Part shown: positions 1 to 10,930 of the stretch, piece by piece | How the letters are laid out: each line of letters starts with the position of its first letter | Numbering within the stretch: position 1 is the stretch's first letter | Position numbers and translations under genes: made by a program | Assembly (NCBI GenBank): GCA_964030475.1 | Contig: CAXIPT010000003.1 | Span: forward strand, 7,888,453-7,952,452 | Source: Tethya wilhelma | Taxonomy: Eukaryota > Porifera > Demospongiae > Tethyida > Tethyidae | DNA length: 64,000 nt | Direction of reading: 5' to 3' | Notes under the pieces: generated by a model | Seen by the model: only the letters and a program-made list of their open reading frames with translations | What the model was told of the DNA's origin: nothing | Databases searched by the model: none

Positions 1-300
1 TTGTGCTTCTTGGGTATGACACATATTGGACTGCAGTGGATGCCCAGCTGAACTGTCTCATTTGCCAATAAAACTGTCAGTGTTCCCATAGCTAGCTCCT
101 CTTGGAGGTATGTTTCAACCACAGCTGGGTTGTGAGAGGCCGACAGCATGTTCCTCTCCGAGCTCTGCAGGGTGGAGCCATGCTTGAAGCCCACCCTAAA
201 GCCGTTGGCAATGCCGTCTAGAATGTATTGAATAATTTATCTTGATGGCTGGCTAGCGCCTCCCTCCAAGCTTCTATCTTAAGTGGGGTTCGGATCTCCT
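1..300 (-). mobile_element. Retrotransposon reverse transcriptase, N-terminal fragment (decayed, runs off window)
   Basis: Read on the minus strand, about 300-228 gives TPLKIEAWREALASH. After a one-base frameshift near 228, a second frame gives YILDGIANGFRVGF, then NMLSASHNPAVVETYLQEE and CSPICVIPKKH at the window edge. This is the conserved N-terminal part of DIRS/Ngaro-type reverse transcriptases: a GF-x-GF motif, an SA..HP.VV..YL..E block, then the VIPKK motif that precedes the WRLI.DLS block. The catalytic palm lies outside the window. The frameshift shows it is a dead copy. It lies downstream of the gag-like fragment at 741-1566 on the same strand, as expected for one element. The assignment to DIRS/Ngaro rather than another retroelement rests on these motifs only. 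Confidence 0.7.
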
Positions 301-740
301 GTAATTTCGCCGGTAGTTGCTTCTCTGTCAGTGTCTTACAGAGAGTCAATGCTCGGAGTTGAGACATGTAGTTGCACAGTGATTCTGTTGGACCTGCACC
401 CTACACAAGAGACAAGTAGAAAGGGCATTCCCACCCAAGCCAATGTATTAACATTATCACAATCAGCCGATCAGCCAGCAGTAAATACAGGATCTGGCAG
501 CCTTGAGTGAACTGTTCACAAAACTTATTATTGGTGACAAGATGAATTAAATTTTGATATAAAGGACAGATAATCATAAGGATAATGATGGACAACCATG
601 ATTGCATGATCAGTGGGATAATAAGTGATGGGTGATGGGTAAACTGAAAGGTAAATATAAAATCAATGTTGATGAGCTAGACACAATGATCGGAGAGGTA
701 AGAGTTAGGATGAGATGGCTTCGGCTGGTGCCACCACTCT
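301..740. other. Linker between gag-like and RT fragments
   Basis: No coding signal recognised on either strand. The short open frames here lack family motifs and do not continue the gag or RT frames. It is probably the decayed gag-pol junction of the same retroelement. Confidence 0.4.
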
Positions 741-1566
741 TCAGGCAGAACCCTTCGTTTTGCCTGGGCATTTTGAGACTGGGTGGTTGCCACTGCAGCT
801 ACTGCATGTGTGGATATATTGGCAAGCTGGGCCAAACCTGCAATCGCCATTGTATTCGTTAAACTTGATGCAGATAGGGGACTGTGCAGGCAGCCTTTTG
901 GAGGGTGGGAGGGCAGCTGAAGTGGGTGGCCATGGTCTCTTGCGCTGCTTCATTGGGCAATTATCGGAGATGTTTTCCACTGAGTGGCAGAGCTTGCACC
1001 AGGCCTCCTGGCTCAGGAGCATGCCAGTGAAACACTGTGAATAGATACCGGGGTTCACTTCGGACCAGTTTTTGATCCCCCTGTCAGCCGCATCTTGCCT
1101 GAAGTTTTGATCGTAAATGATCCAGGCCCGCCCTGGCGATTGAGCATTGGTATGCTAGCATGTCGGCTGCCCTCTCCGGATGAGCCACCGTGACCACAGC
1201 CATGTATAGGGAGAAGCACTCGACCCAGGTGCCCAAGTCTGGAATAAGATGCTTGATGTGTGCGTGTGGCGCTTGGAGAACTACTATCTGGCCATCCAGC
1301 GAGCCTGGCAGCCTGGCCTTGCCGCGAGCCAGGGGTAGTTCCGACAAATCAATGTATTCTCCCTTCCTGATCTTCTCGATCGTTTTCTTCAGCAATGAGG
1401 GAAGACCTGGTACTGTCGGTGTCATCACGCTGCTTGACGACGCCTGGCTCTCTTCAGCACCCCCTCCTACGCCCAGGGTCCTGGCCAGCTGGCTCAATGC
1501 TGACGGCTGCTGGCTGTAATTTGCTGGCAGTTCTGGTACCAATGCTAATTCATTATAGGCTGGCAT
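741..1566 (-). mobile_element. Gag-like protein fragment of the same retroelement (frameshifted)
   Basis: The likely start is MPAYNELALVPELP at 1566 (minus). It is followed by a Ser-rich linker, GEYIDLSELP, then DLGTWVECFSLYMAVV..HPERAADMLAYQ, typical of gag-like ORF1 of DIRS/Ngaro-type elements. Near 1140 the frame breaks. The other frame continues the family pattern as AWIIYDQNFRQDAADRG and then enters a Cys/His cluster (CIKFNEYNGDCRFGPACQYIH followed by CSSCSGNHPVSKC), a zinc-knuckle-like nucleic acid-binding region. A single indel around 1130-1140 therefore split an ORF of about 275 codons. It is non-functional as assembled, unless the indel is a sequencing error. Confidence 0.7.
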
Positions 1567-1844
1567 CTCGTCCAGCTGGGTACCTAATAAAACAGGCAGC
1601 AGAAATAAAGGGGAAGGGCAATCATGACTGCTGCTGCATGGTATAGCCTGCTCCTGCTCAGCAATAGCAAAGACAAAAGAAAGAGGAAAAAAACAAAAAA
1701 AGAAACAACAAACTAACAAACAACAACAAAAAACAACAGAGGGTGCTCTTGCTTAGTCTGGCACTTCTGCCGGCTAAGCCTAGCATGCTCTTAGCCCCAC
1801 CTGAGGTGAAATGTATCATACTTCCCATGCTGGGAGTGGAGAAT
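1567..1844. other. Retroelement 5' flank
   Basis: A-rich stretch (minus-strand T-rich, 1676-1740) upstream of the gag-like ORF. I see no gene. It may be the leader of the retroelement. Confidence 0.3.
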
Positions 1845-1988
1845 AGGTAGAGGACCTGCTCTAGCCTCGTTTCTTATATGCACGAACACACATTTGCATC
1901 TACCATTTGACTTTTTCTTTTTTTTTTTTAACATACCCCTTGAGGAGCCCGCTTGTCCTTCTGGTTGTCTTTGCTGTTCCATGGCTTG

Positions 1989-2587
1989 CTGACCTTTGAC
2001 CCCTCTGCCACATAGGTGAGCTCAAAGTGAGTCTGTACAGGAAAAGTTGAATTTGACTGGGCTGTATAAAATCCATTTTTCTTCCCTGGTGGAGAGGAGA
2101 GAGAGGCAGTGAGGTATGTGAGCTTGTAGGGTGTTTGTGTGTCTTGAATATCATGCTGGGGTTTTGACTGGGTGGGAGCAGTTTTCCTGTTTACCTTTTA
2201 GACATTGTGTGAGAGAAAAAGCCTTCTACAGACTTGATGAGCAGTTTTTTTACATTTTTTCAACGTACGTTTTTTTGTTCATCTGTTGTCTTTCAAGCCG
2301 CCTGGTAGTTGTTCCCTGTAAGTGAGTGGCAATGGCAGAAAAATCCATTTACTAAATTTGACCTTTGACCCTTTTGAGCAATAATCAGCCATTTTGAGAC
2401 CAAATCCTCTCAGCTTTGAGATAGTATCAAGAGTGTCTATAAGCCTATGAATATCATTACTGTTAAGGTTAGAGGTTTTTGAGTGGGCAGGGATCAAAAT
2501 GAAAATGGAAAAAACTGCCTGTATAGAAGGCTTTTGTACTATGTGTACACTTACACTCACCTATGTGGCAGAGGGGTCAAAGGTCAG
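1989..2587. repeat. Element with perfect 32-bp inverted repeats
   Basis: The left arm 1989-2020 (CTGACCTTTGACCCCTCTGC...) is the exact reverse complement of 2556-2587. Further inside, AAAAGCCTTCTACAGA near 2218 and TGTATAGAAGGCTTTT near 2520 also pair, so the roughly 600-bp unit folds on itself. It is probably a non-autonomous foldback or TIR element. The same unit recurs at 3792-4390 in the second block copy. Confidence 0.6.
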
Positions 2588-2803
2588 AGGTCAAAAGTCA
2601 ACCATACTCAACACACGCTTGGTTGGATATGCCCACCAAGCTTCGCTAGCACACACTCTCCGCTAGCCATCCTGCAAACTTACTACACATTTTCATGCAT
2701 ATCACTACACAACCATCCTATTGCATGCACAAGATACACCCATACAGTTTTTTAGGAGTAATTTTTCGTTTTTGTTTTGTTTGTTTGTTTTTTTAAGTGC
2801 CTG

Positions 2804-3040
2804 TGGTCCACGGTTTTCAAAGAATGCTTTGAAGTGCTTTGATTTCTGGTCACTTGTTCGAAGACAACTTCCCGTTGCTAGTTTTTGCACGAAAATGATC
2901 TCCAGTACCTCCTGAACACTTTTATTTTCAATTGTATATTTTGATATAGAAATCTTGGACACACCCCTTCACGATTCACTAATTAAATTAGCAATAGCAA
3001 AAGTCCCGCCCACTCAAAATACACCAACCTTAATTTTTTA
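2804..3040. repeat. Dispersed repeat R1, copy at 55257-55496
   Basis: The stretch from ACGGTTTTCAAAGAATGC through CACACCCCTTCACGATTCAC is nearly identical to 55257-55496, apart from scattered substitutions. A third copy lies at about 4607-4843 inside the duplicated block. No coding potential is visible. The family is not recognised. Confidence 0.8.
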
Positions 3041-3081
3041 CCAGCTTTCTTGATGACATTGAATTATCTTCATGATGGCTT

Positions 3082-3369
3082 TCATGATGACATTGAATTA
3101 GTAGCCAGTTCATTATGTTGTCACACAGAATATCTAATTTATGAAGTAATTGTTACAAATGTAACAACATGCATGTCACACAGAATATCTAATTTTGTAG
3201 CAATTGTTACAAATTGTAGAATATCTAATTTATGAAACAATTGTTACAAATTGTTAATTTATGAAACAATTGTTACAAATTCTTAATACAATTTGTAACA
3301 ATTGTTTCATAAATTAGATATTCTGTGTGACAACATAATGAACTGGCTACTAATTCAATGTCATCATGA
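3082..3369. repeat. Palindromic MITE-like element
   Basis: Left arm 3082-3143 (ATGATGACATTGAATTAGTA...) is the reverse complement of 3307-3369. Between the arms there are several short direct copies of AATTGTTACAAATT. It has the form of a MITE with terminal inverted repeats of about 62 bp. It is repeated at 4885-5172. Confidence 0.7.
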
Positions 3370-3646
3370 GTTCAGAGTATTGGTTTTCATCTCCCAAGTC
3401 TTGGCTTACTAGTACTTCATTATTATCCTCATGATCAGTAGTCAACTTGTCTCTCCCTCTTTTGAGATGTCTGATTACTATGATTCTTATATTCACAAAT
3501 ACAACCAGTATGAGATAAAGATCAAAGATGAACTAATAAAAATGATTTGAAATAATTATGTTGATTGCTTTGAGTATGACCATTAATTTGGTCCAAATAA
3601 CTTATACTTATAATGGTATATTAGAGCATACTATATTGACAATTAT

Positions 3647-3647
3647 N
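3647..3647. other. Single-N contig join
   Basis: One ambiguous base separates two copies of the same 1802 bp. A scaffold join of size 1 with overlapping contig ends is the simplest reading. Confidence 0.9.
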
Positions 3648-5449
3648 AGGTAGAGGACCTGCTCTAGCCTCGTTTCTTATATGCACGAACACACATTTGC
3701 ATCTACCATTTGACTTTTTCTTTTTTTTTTTTAACATACCCCTTGAGGAGCCCGCTTGTCCTTCTGGTTGTCTTTGCTGTTCCATGGCTTGCTGACCTTT
3801 GACCCCTCTGCCACATAGGTGAGCTCAAAGTGAGTCTGTACAGGAAAAGTTGAATTTGACTGGGCTGTATAAAATCCATTTTTCTTCCCTGGTGGAGAGG
3901 AGAGAGAGGCAGTGAGGTATGTGAGCTTGTAGGGTGTTTGTGTGTCTTGAATATCATGCTGGGGTTTTGACTGGGTGGGAGCAGTTTTCCTGTTTACCTT
4001 TTAGACATTGTGTGAGAGAAAAAGCCTTCTACAGACTTGATGAGCAGTTTTTTTACATTTTTTCAACGTACGTTTTTTTGTTCATCTGTTGTCTTTCAAG
4101 CCGCCTGGTAGTTGTTCCCTGTAAGTGAGTGGCAATGGCAGAAAAATCCATTTACTAAATTTGACCTTTGACCCTTTTGAGCAATAATCAGCCATTTTGA
4201 GACCAAATCCTCTCAGCTTTGAGATAGTATCAAGAGTGTCTACAAGCCTATGAATATCATTACTGTTAAGGTTAGAGGTTTTTGAGTGGGCAGGGATCAA
4301 AATGAAAATGGAAAAAACTGCCTGTATAGAAGGCTTTTGTACTATGTGTACACTTACACTCACCTATGTGGCAGAGGGGTCAAAGGTCAGAGGTCAAAAG
4401 TCAACCATACTCAACACACGCTTGGTTGGATATGCCCACCAAGCTTCGCTAGCACACACTCTCCGCTAGCCATCCTGCAAACTTACTACACATTTTCATG
4501 CATATCACTACACAACCATCCTATTGCATGCACAAGATACACCCATACAGTTTTTTAGGAGTAATTTTTCGTTTTTGTTTTGTTTGTTTGTTTTTTTAAG
4601 TGCCTGTGGTCCACGGTTTTCAAAGAATGCTTTGAAGTGCTTTGATTTCTGGTCACTTGTTCGAAGACAACTTCCCGTTGCTAGTTTTTGCACGAAAATG
4701 ATCTCCAGTACCTCCTGAACACTTTTATTTTCAATTGTATATTTTGATATAGAAATCTTGGACACACCCCTTCACGATTCACTAATTAAATTAGCAATAG
4801 CAAAAGTCCCGCCCACTCAAAATACACCAACCTTAATTTTTTACCAGCTTTCTTGATGACATTGAATTATCTTCATGATGGCTTTCATGATGACATTGAA
4901 TTAGTAGCCAGTTCATTATGTTGTCACACAGAATATCTAATTTATGAAGTAATTGTTACAAATGTAACAACATGCATGTCACACAGAATATCTAATTTTG
5001 TAGCAATTGTTACAAATTGTAGAATATCTAATTTATGAAACAATTGTTACAAATTGTTAATTTATGAAACAATTGTTACAAATTCTTAATACAATTTGTA
5101 ACAATTGTTTCATAAATTAGATATTCTGTGTGACAACATAATGAACTGGCTACTAATTCAATGTCATCATGAGTTCAGAGTATTGGTTTTCATCTCCCAA
5201 GTCTTGGCTTACTAGTACTTCATTATTATCCTCATGATCAGTAGTCAACTTGTCTCTCCCTCTTTTGAGATGTCTGATTACTATGATTCTTATATTCACA
5301 AATACAACCAGTATGAGATAAAGATCAAAGATGAACTAATAAAAATGATTTGAAATAATTATGTTGATTGCTTTGAGTATGACCATTAATTTGGTCCAAA
5401 TAACTTATACTTATAATGGTATATTAGAGCATACTATATTGACAATTAT
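3648..5449. repeat. 1802-bp block, copy 2 (right of gap)
   Basis: Second copy of 1845-3646. It starts immediately after the N and continues without a break into unique sequence at 5450. The inner elements recur at 3792-4390 and 4885-5172. Confidence 0.95.
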
Positions 5450-7990
5450 AATCAAGTTCAAGAAAAGTACTGAGTTGATACAGTTGTTTGTTTGTATTAC
5501 TGAGTGGATACGTAAAAATTATGAAAACAAGGAATGGCACAGATGGCCCAGTAGTTCAATAGAAATATTGATGCAAATAACTGCAAAAACTGAGTGCTTA
5601 GCTATAATAGGCTTCTTAAGCTACTTTAGCTTATTCTCTTTCTAAAGAGCCCAAAACATGGATTCTTTCTTCTTCTTCATCTTCATCTTCATCTTCATTT
5701 GGCTCAACTTTTCTCAGATACTATTCACCTTTAGAATCGAAGCTTAATTCTTGAGCAAATGATTCCTTGATTACTTTGTGGTCATTCGCTTTTGCCATTG
5801 GTTTTTAGTGCCTCTCATTGAGTAGCTAGATACGAGGCAAAAGTGCTTTCTCTGTATGGCCGCCATTAATTTCTACATTCATACATATTTTATGTGCAAC
5901 TGGGAATTCAAATTGACTACCTTTTCCACACAGAAAGTGTGCATTATTTGGAATTCAAATGCAAGTTGCCTAGGAGGTGAATAGTTTCTTAAATTATTAT
6001 CATATTACTGCATTGTACATGTAATAGCACGGCATGTAAATCATAATTGTGATATAGCTCCTGCATGCCTCCAACTGATCATGAGATGTGTGTTTCGATC
6101 ACTTCAGTTTCAAGCAGACTATACAACTTGAAATTCAATTGTGGCATATGCACACAATCTAAAGTGCAATTTAATGTGTAGAATTATAAAAAATGAGAAC
6201 AAACAAGTAAAAACTATTGGAAATGTAATTAGACACAGGAATGCTAAACTGTAAAAAGAAAGCAAACAAGATGGAATATATATGGCTGTTGGTGAATCTT
6301 CCTGTGTGCAAAATGAGAGACTCAATATGGAAAGAGAGTGTTATATATATGCCGCCCATACAGGAGAAATTCTGGACACACTCACACAGCTGTTCCATTT
6401 TGTTGGCTTTCTTTTTACGGTTTAACCATCCCTGTGTCTCATTACATTTCTTTTTTTTTTTCATAAATAAATTTATAAGCAGAAACAAATACAAAACACA
6501 AAAAGCAAGAAAAAAGAAATAAAAGAGAGTTATTTGTAAATTCAAACATAGTTCATGTATTGTTCAATTTATTCACATGCCTGTACACTCTCATTATATT
6601 TCCAATGTTTTTCTTACATGTAAAATTTGCCTCAAAGTACAATTGTTTTTCATTCACACTAATACAATATGTTGCTAGGTAGCAGTGTAATCTGGTACAC
6701 AAAATATAAACCACCAAAGAAGCTCAATGTGTTTTTGTGGCAACTCTGGATTGAGTCAGGTATGGGCATTAGCTTGTGTAGAAACTTTGGTGATAATTGG
6801 GTGTTCACTGAGACCACAAAGACTCAGTGAACAACAGGTAGAGAAGAGGCTAGAAAGGGGTGGAATTATTGTTATTAATGTCACCAAACAAAACACTATA
6901 GGTATCACCTAGAACAAATGCTAAATTTCCTTTAAAGTATGGAATACCTCCAAAGGAAGTAACAGCAGGTACATCCTTCAGTGGCTCCCTCGCTAATTAA
7001 TATTACCGTCTCATGTCAGAATGTAGGATGAGATCTTAGTGCATTGAGTGTATCAGATGACAAGGAAAGGACAGAGTCTATGAATGACTGAGAGGTAAGT
7101 TTTATTCTTTATATATAATTATTTTGTTAAACTTTGGACAGAAGCGAAAGGATTAGTCCAATTGCAAGAAGTAAAGCGAACAATATATTATTGTGGTGTA
7201 CTTGAAAACATGGACATCATTGTAGTTGATCCTTCCCAAAGACATAATGAAAACTCATCTATGTCGAAAAATCCAAATTTAGTATTCCACAACCTATGTA
7301 AAATAGGAAAGTATTGCCTTATTTTCTCACTGTTGATTGTGTTGTTTAGTGTAATAGTACTCAAAACTTGGCAGAAAAGATAAACCTGTTTATGTTGCTG
7401 ATGTGAAGCTAATGTTGGATGCTATGATAACAATGAAGAGAATAACTGTTGGGACAATTTCTGAAAGGATGTAGAACAGAATACCAAGTTTACAAAATTG
7501 GTTGTGTTTGCACTCAAAATGGCTTGAATGATAGTAAACTGAATTGTTTCCCAGTCACTCACCACAACAATTTCGTTTGCAATGTGTTCCACACATCACA
7601 TTGTTCAACTCATCCTTTGAACTTTCAGAAGATAATTATGTGAATAGTACTGGGTATGAAAAGTCTGACGTTAGAGCACAAAAATGATAAGGGACAATGC
7701 TGTATAAAAGTTGTTTGCATGTACAGAATTAACATGCCCTCCCCAATATAGCTCCCAATATATCCATTTGGAATATAAGTTATTATACCAAATAGCCGGA
7801 AATGTTGATGGGAATTTTAATTTGACGGTTTGACAGTCAAAGGTAAAATTCTCAAATTTAAATTTGCCAAAACCATGAGGTCACAAAGGCTTTATAATAT
7901 TATTTCTGCCCTGAAGCTCATTATTGATCATTACAGGTCCAGTTCACAGGCTGTGTTCAGTGCATGCTTTTGATTCTTCATGGAAACAAG
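5450..7990. other. Intergenic region, no confident gene
   Basis: A TTC/ATC-rich microsatellite lies at about 5664-5699. A foldback element lies at 6219-6450. At 7778-7866 there is a relic starting ACCAAATAGCCGG that resembles one end of the CCATATAGCCGG TIR element seen at 61177. An open stretch at 7162-7383 ends in a hydrophobic run (CLIFSLLIVLFSVIVL) but has no usable splice partners, so I do not call it a gene. Confidence 0.5.
6219..6450. repeat. Foldback element
   Basis: 6219-6276 (GGAAATGTAATTAGACACAG...) pairs imperfectly with 6391-6450 in inverted orientation. The loop is about 115 bp. It is probably a small non-autonomous DNA element. No target-site duplication was identified. Confidence 0.6.
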
Positions 7991-8134
7991 CATCTTAAAT
8001 CTTACTCTCAGGGTGATCAGTACTTTATTCAAACTGCTTATCTGAATCCATCTCAGAATGCTTATCTGGACTCAGACATTGTGTCTATGAGTTCTGCTTT
8101 GGTGGAGCCTGGGAATGAGGCGTATAATACATAA
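7991..8134 (+). pseudogene. Orphan terminal exon with Tyr-rich tail
   Basis: After an AG acceptor (ACAAG), a 48-codon open frame ends in TAA at 8134. It reads HLKSYSQGDQYFIQTAYLNP and then QNAYLDSDIVSM. It has four or more tyrosines in YxxΦ-like settings and looks like a membrane-protein cytoplasmic tail. Its GDQYF matches GDQYVSF in the tail of the sushi gene directly downstream (exon 6, 10583-10773), so it may be the remnant of another receptor of this cluster. No upstream exons with sushi domains or a signal peptide were found. Low confidence. Confidence 0.3.
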
Positions 8135-8547
8135 GAAATAAGAAAACAGCACAATTAAAAACATAGTAGGGCACAATAAAAGAGTTTACTATATAAACAC
8201 TGTAACACAAACAACACACCATGTTTAAAAAAAACAGTTCTAGAGAGTCTGAGTTGGAGTGTTGGTTAGAGTCAGTGAGACTCGAGCTGGAGCTGTCGTG
8301 AGGATAGGCTTCTAGTTTATGCGCATGCGCAAATTAATTATGCCATGTACTCGGTGCCTATGTCCTTTTTTTATTTGTATATTCCTTTGTGTACACGTGT
8401 CCACTTGGGCTTTACGATGAATTTAAATTCGTCAATATTTTACGTTCTGCGCGCGGAACATGTGCGGCTCGCTCATGCTCGCCCCAATGTCAATCAGTGA
8501 TTGGACAATCATAGCTATAATAGTCTTTCTACACTGTAGAGTTTAAT
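8135..8547 (+). promoter_or_regulatory. Upstream region of sushi gene A
   Basis: A non-coding stretch with a local CpG-rich patch (GCGCGCGGAACATG near 8450) directly before the ATG at 8548. It is presumed to hold the promoter. No specific factor site can be claimed. Confidence 0.4.
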
Positions 8548-10773
8548 ATGGCTGTCATCAGTGCTTCAATGCTATCTACGTTTTTGTTAGCGACTTTAGT
8601 GACTTTTGCTTTAGGATTTACTGATTCTGGTGTGCCTTGCTACCTACGTCCTGCTGGAGAGGACTGTCACTATCACCCAAAATCTGACTCCCCAATATGT
8701 TCCTCAGCAGAAGACAAAGCAAGGTTGAAAGCTGGAGTAATTAAAGTTAATGCTACTTTGGCATCGTTAGTGTTACAGCTGATCAGGCTGGGAGTGAGTA
8801 AGTATGATGATTCTGACTTAATACTGGCATGCCAAACAAATGCTGACTAATTCATAGTGATTGCGTGATCAATTTCCATTATATTTTGTTCAGTACCACC
8901 TGATAGTTCATGTTCGGAGCTGCCATCACTCACAAATGGTGGAATAATCTATTCAGATTTGAGCCTTTCTCCAGGCTCTACTGGTCGTTATATTTGCAAT
9001 GAAGGGTATATACTTAATACGTTGTTTGGCCGTAAAGAATTCACTTGCACTGAGGATGGAATTTGGGATGGAAATGTAACCAGCATTCCTGTGGATTGCC
9101 AATGTATGTATGTCAAAATTAGTCTAGCCCTAGACCCTGCCTATTTCTGGCGAAATAGGTGGAATCTTGGGCTAGACTATGCCAAAGTAATTTGTCTAAA
9201 AATACATGACCAGATTTAGAATGTTATCATAAGCAGCTACTACTTGAATTGTCATGTATTGTTGCTGTCAACAATACCAGTCCTTTTGTGGTTCTCAGTG
9301 TTGTGTTCTGATTTGTGATTGTGTGTGACTCAGAATAATGCAGATTCACTATGTTTTAGTTTATGATTGCTTGCAGTAACTGCAGAGAGATGCAACCCAC
9401 CTCAAGCACTAAAAAATGGAAACATAACATTTATGGATGATGACCCAAGCAATATTCTTTCTGGAGATATTATAACTTACACCTGCGATCCTGGAATGCA
9501 GTTGAAGGGTCCCCAGTACCGTTACTGTCAACGGAATGGAAACTGGAGTGGGGTTGAACCACTTTGTGATCAAGGTATACATACAGAATATGTCTCTGTT
9601 TTATTAAATTCCCTAATAATTTTCCTCCTCTGGTGGCATCCATGACACTATCATTTGTTAGATTGATAACATTACAGTATTGTGTATACTGCAAGTTCTT
9701 ATTCTTACTTCTAATTAACCCTCAAGCTCTCTCGCAATTAAGAGCCCAGTGGTGAGGTCACTGGACAAGGTCACACACACACACACTAAAGAAATTTGTT
9801 GAGTATACATAAAAAAAATGATATCAATGAAGAGTGGTTAGAATATTTTAAATTGAGTTATCCCACTGTCACCACTATCTTTGTTCTTAATGACCTTTAC
9901 TATGCTAGCTTAATTGTCCATCCCCCCTCCTATGGAGAGAGCTTATAGTATGAAATTCAAGGTCAAAAACAATGTTCTTGATTCTGTGACCACAGCGTAG
10001 TAATTAATGTGCTTCAGATTTGTACAGACTTTTAGTGAGTCATGCATTATAATTCTATGAACATAAATTATATGGTGCAATTAGGTCAGTCGTGTACAAC
10101 TCTTTTTGGTTTCCAAATCTGCACAATAATTGCTTCTAGACCCATATGTTTATACGCCACTTAGCTTACAAAATTAATGTAGAAAATTTAATTAAAATCT
10201 TTATATTCCCCATTGTGAACTTGCAGATAACAAGGCACACAACATTACTTCAGGTAACCTTAGTTATGTTAAAGAATGTGCATGATTTAGACAATATTAT
10301 ATTATTCACAGCTGTATATATAATTATGTAGATTCTCAGCACCGTGATATAATCATTGGTAGTACAGTGGGTGGAATTTCAGGCCTCTTAATGGCTGTGA
10401 TTGTTGGAGTAATTGTGGTTTGTGCTATAATCAAGTTGAGAAATCATTGGAGAAAAAGTAATAGTTTACAATCGATAATAATACAGTTCTGTCGATATCA
10501 TAATCTGTTACTAGTACTGTAGTAAACTGGTTAGAGAGCAGCTATGGTCGATTTTTACTATGTTTGCAATTATCCTACTTAGGTCATTTGCAGCCTGGGC
10601 TCAGAGTCTATAATGAGTCAACTAACAGAAATAGTACAAGTAATGAAGGTGATCAATATGTTTCTTTTCCCGCAAGTCCAACTAAGTCTGCTTCAGCCAC
10701 TAAGAAGAAATCCATACAAAGTGGAAAGTCTTCTAGTAGCTCAAAGGGTGAACTAGAAGAATCAACAATGTAG
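8548..10773 (+). CDS. Sushi-domain type I membrane protein A (333 aa)
   Basis: Exons 8548-8797, 8894-9103, 9377-9574, 10227-10253, 10332-10457 and 10583-10773 join in frame to 1002 nt, all with GT-AG introns. Order in the protein: signal peptide (about 1-23), an N-terminal cysteine module with PCYLRPAGEDCHY, two sushi/CCP domains (one per exon 2 and exon 3, each with the C..Y.C..G..L...C....W....C pattern), a 9-residue linker exon, a transmembrane helix (IIIGSTVGGISGLLMAVIVG, then VIVVCAII) and a Ser/Lys-rich cytoplasmic tail with VYNES and QYVSF. Sushi domains bind proteins or glycans outside the cell, and the protein should sit in the plasma membrane. It is collinear exon by exon with gene C (14557-18556), so they are duplicates. 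It converges on gene B, 157 bp away. The ligand is unknown. Confidence 0.85.
9119..9178. repeat. Intronic hairpin
   Basis: AGTCTAGCCC at the left and GGGCTAGACT at the right, with CCTATTTC/GAAATAGG nearer the centre, form an imperfect 60-bp hairpin in intron 2 of gene A. It may be a small MITE relic. It lies just after the exon 2 donor. Confidence 0.5.
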
Positions 10774-10930
10774 GATATTTTATTTCAGTTTGTTAATGCT
10801 ACAATTATTGTTTATTATTAATAAGTAAAGAACACCTTATTATCTGGTACATACAAATAGGGCAAATTTAACTCTACATAGTATAGTAGTCACACTCAGC
10901 AACCAAAGTTGTTAGAAGCACGTTCAATAA

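Larger units (their letters stand above)
1845..3646. repeat. 1802-bp block, copy 1 (left of gap)
   Basis: Base-for-base equal to 3648-5449 at a constant offset of 1803, with only one difference noticed (2442 T versus 4245 C, in GTCTAYAAGCC). It ends exactly at the N. There is no recognisable gene: the predicted short proteins inside have no family features. It contains two inverted-repeat elements (1989-2587 and 3082-3369). Confidence 0.95.

Noticed and set aside
1900..5038. Pairs of identical short open frames on both strands
   Set aside because: They are duplicated because the DNA block is duplicated at the N. They lack codon bias, motifs and splice context, and overlap inverted-repeat elements.
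7162..7475. Possible membrane protein with a hydrophobic run CLIFSLLIVLFSVIVL
   Set aside because: The frame stops right after the hydrophobic run with no donor site, and no upstream signal or domain could be linked. Kept only as a remark.
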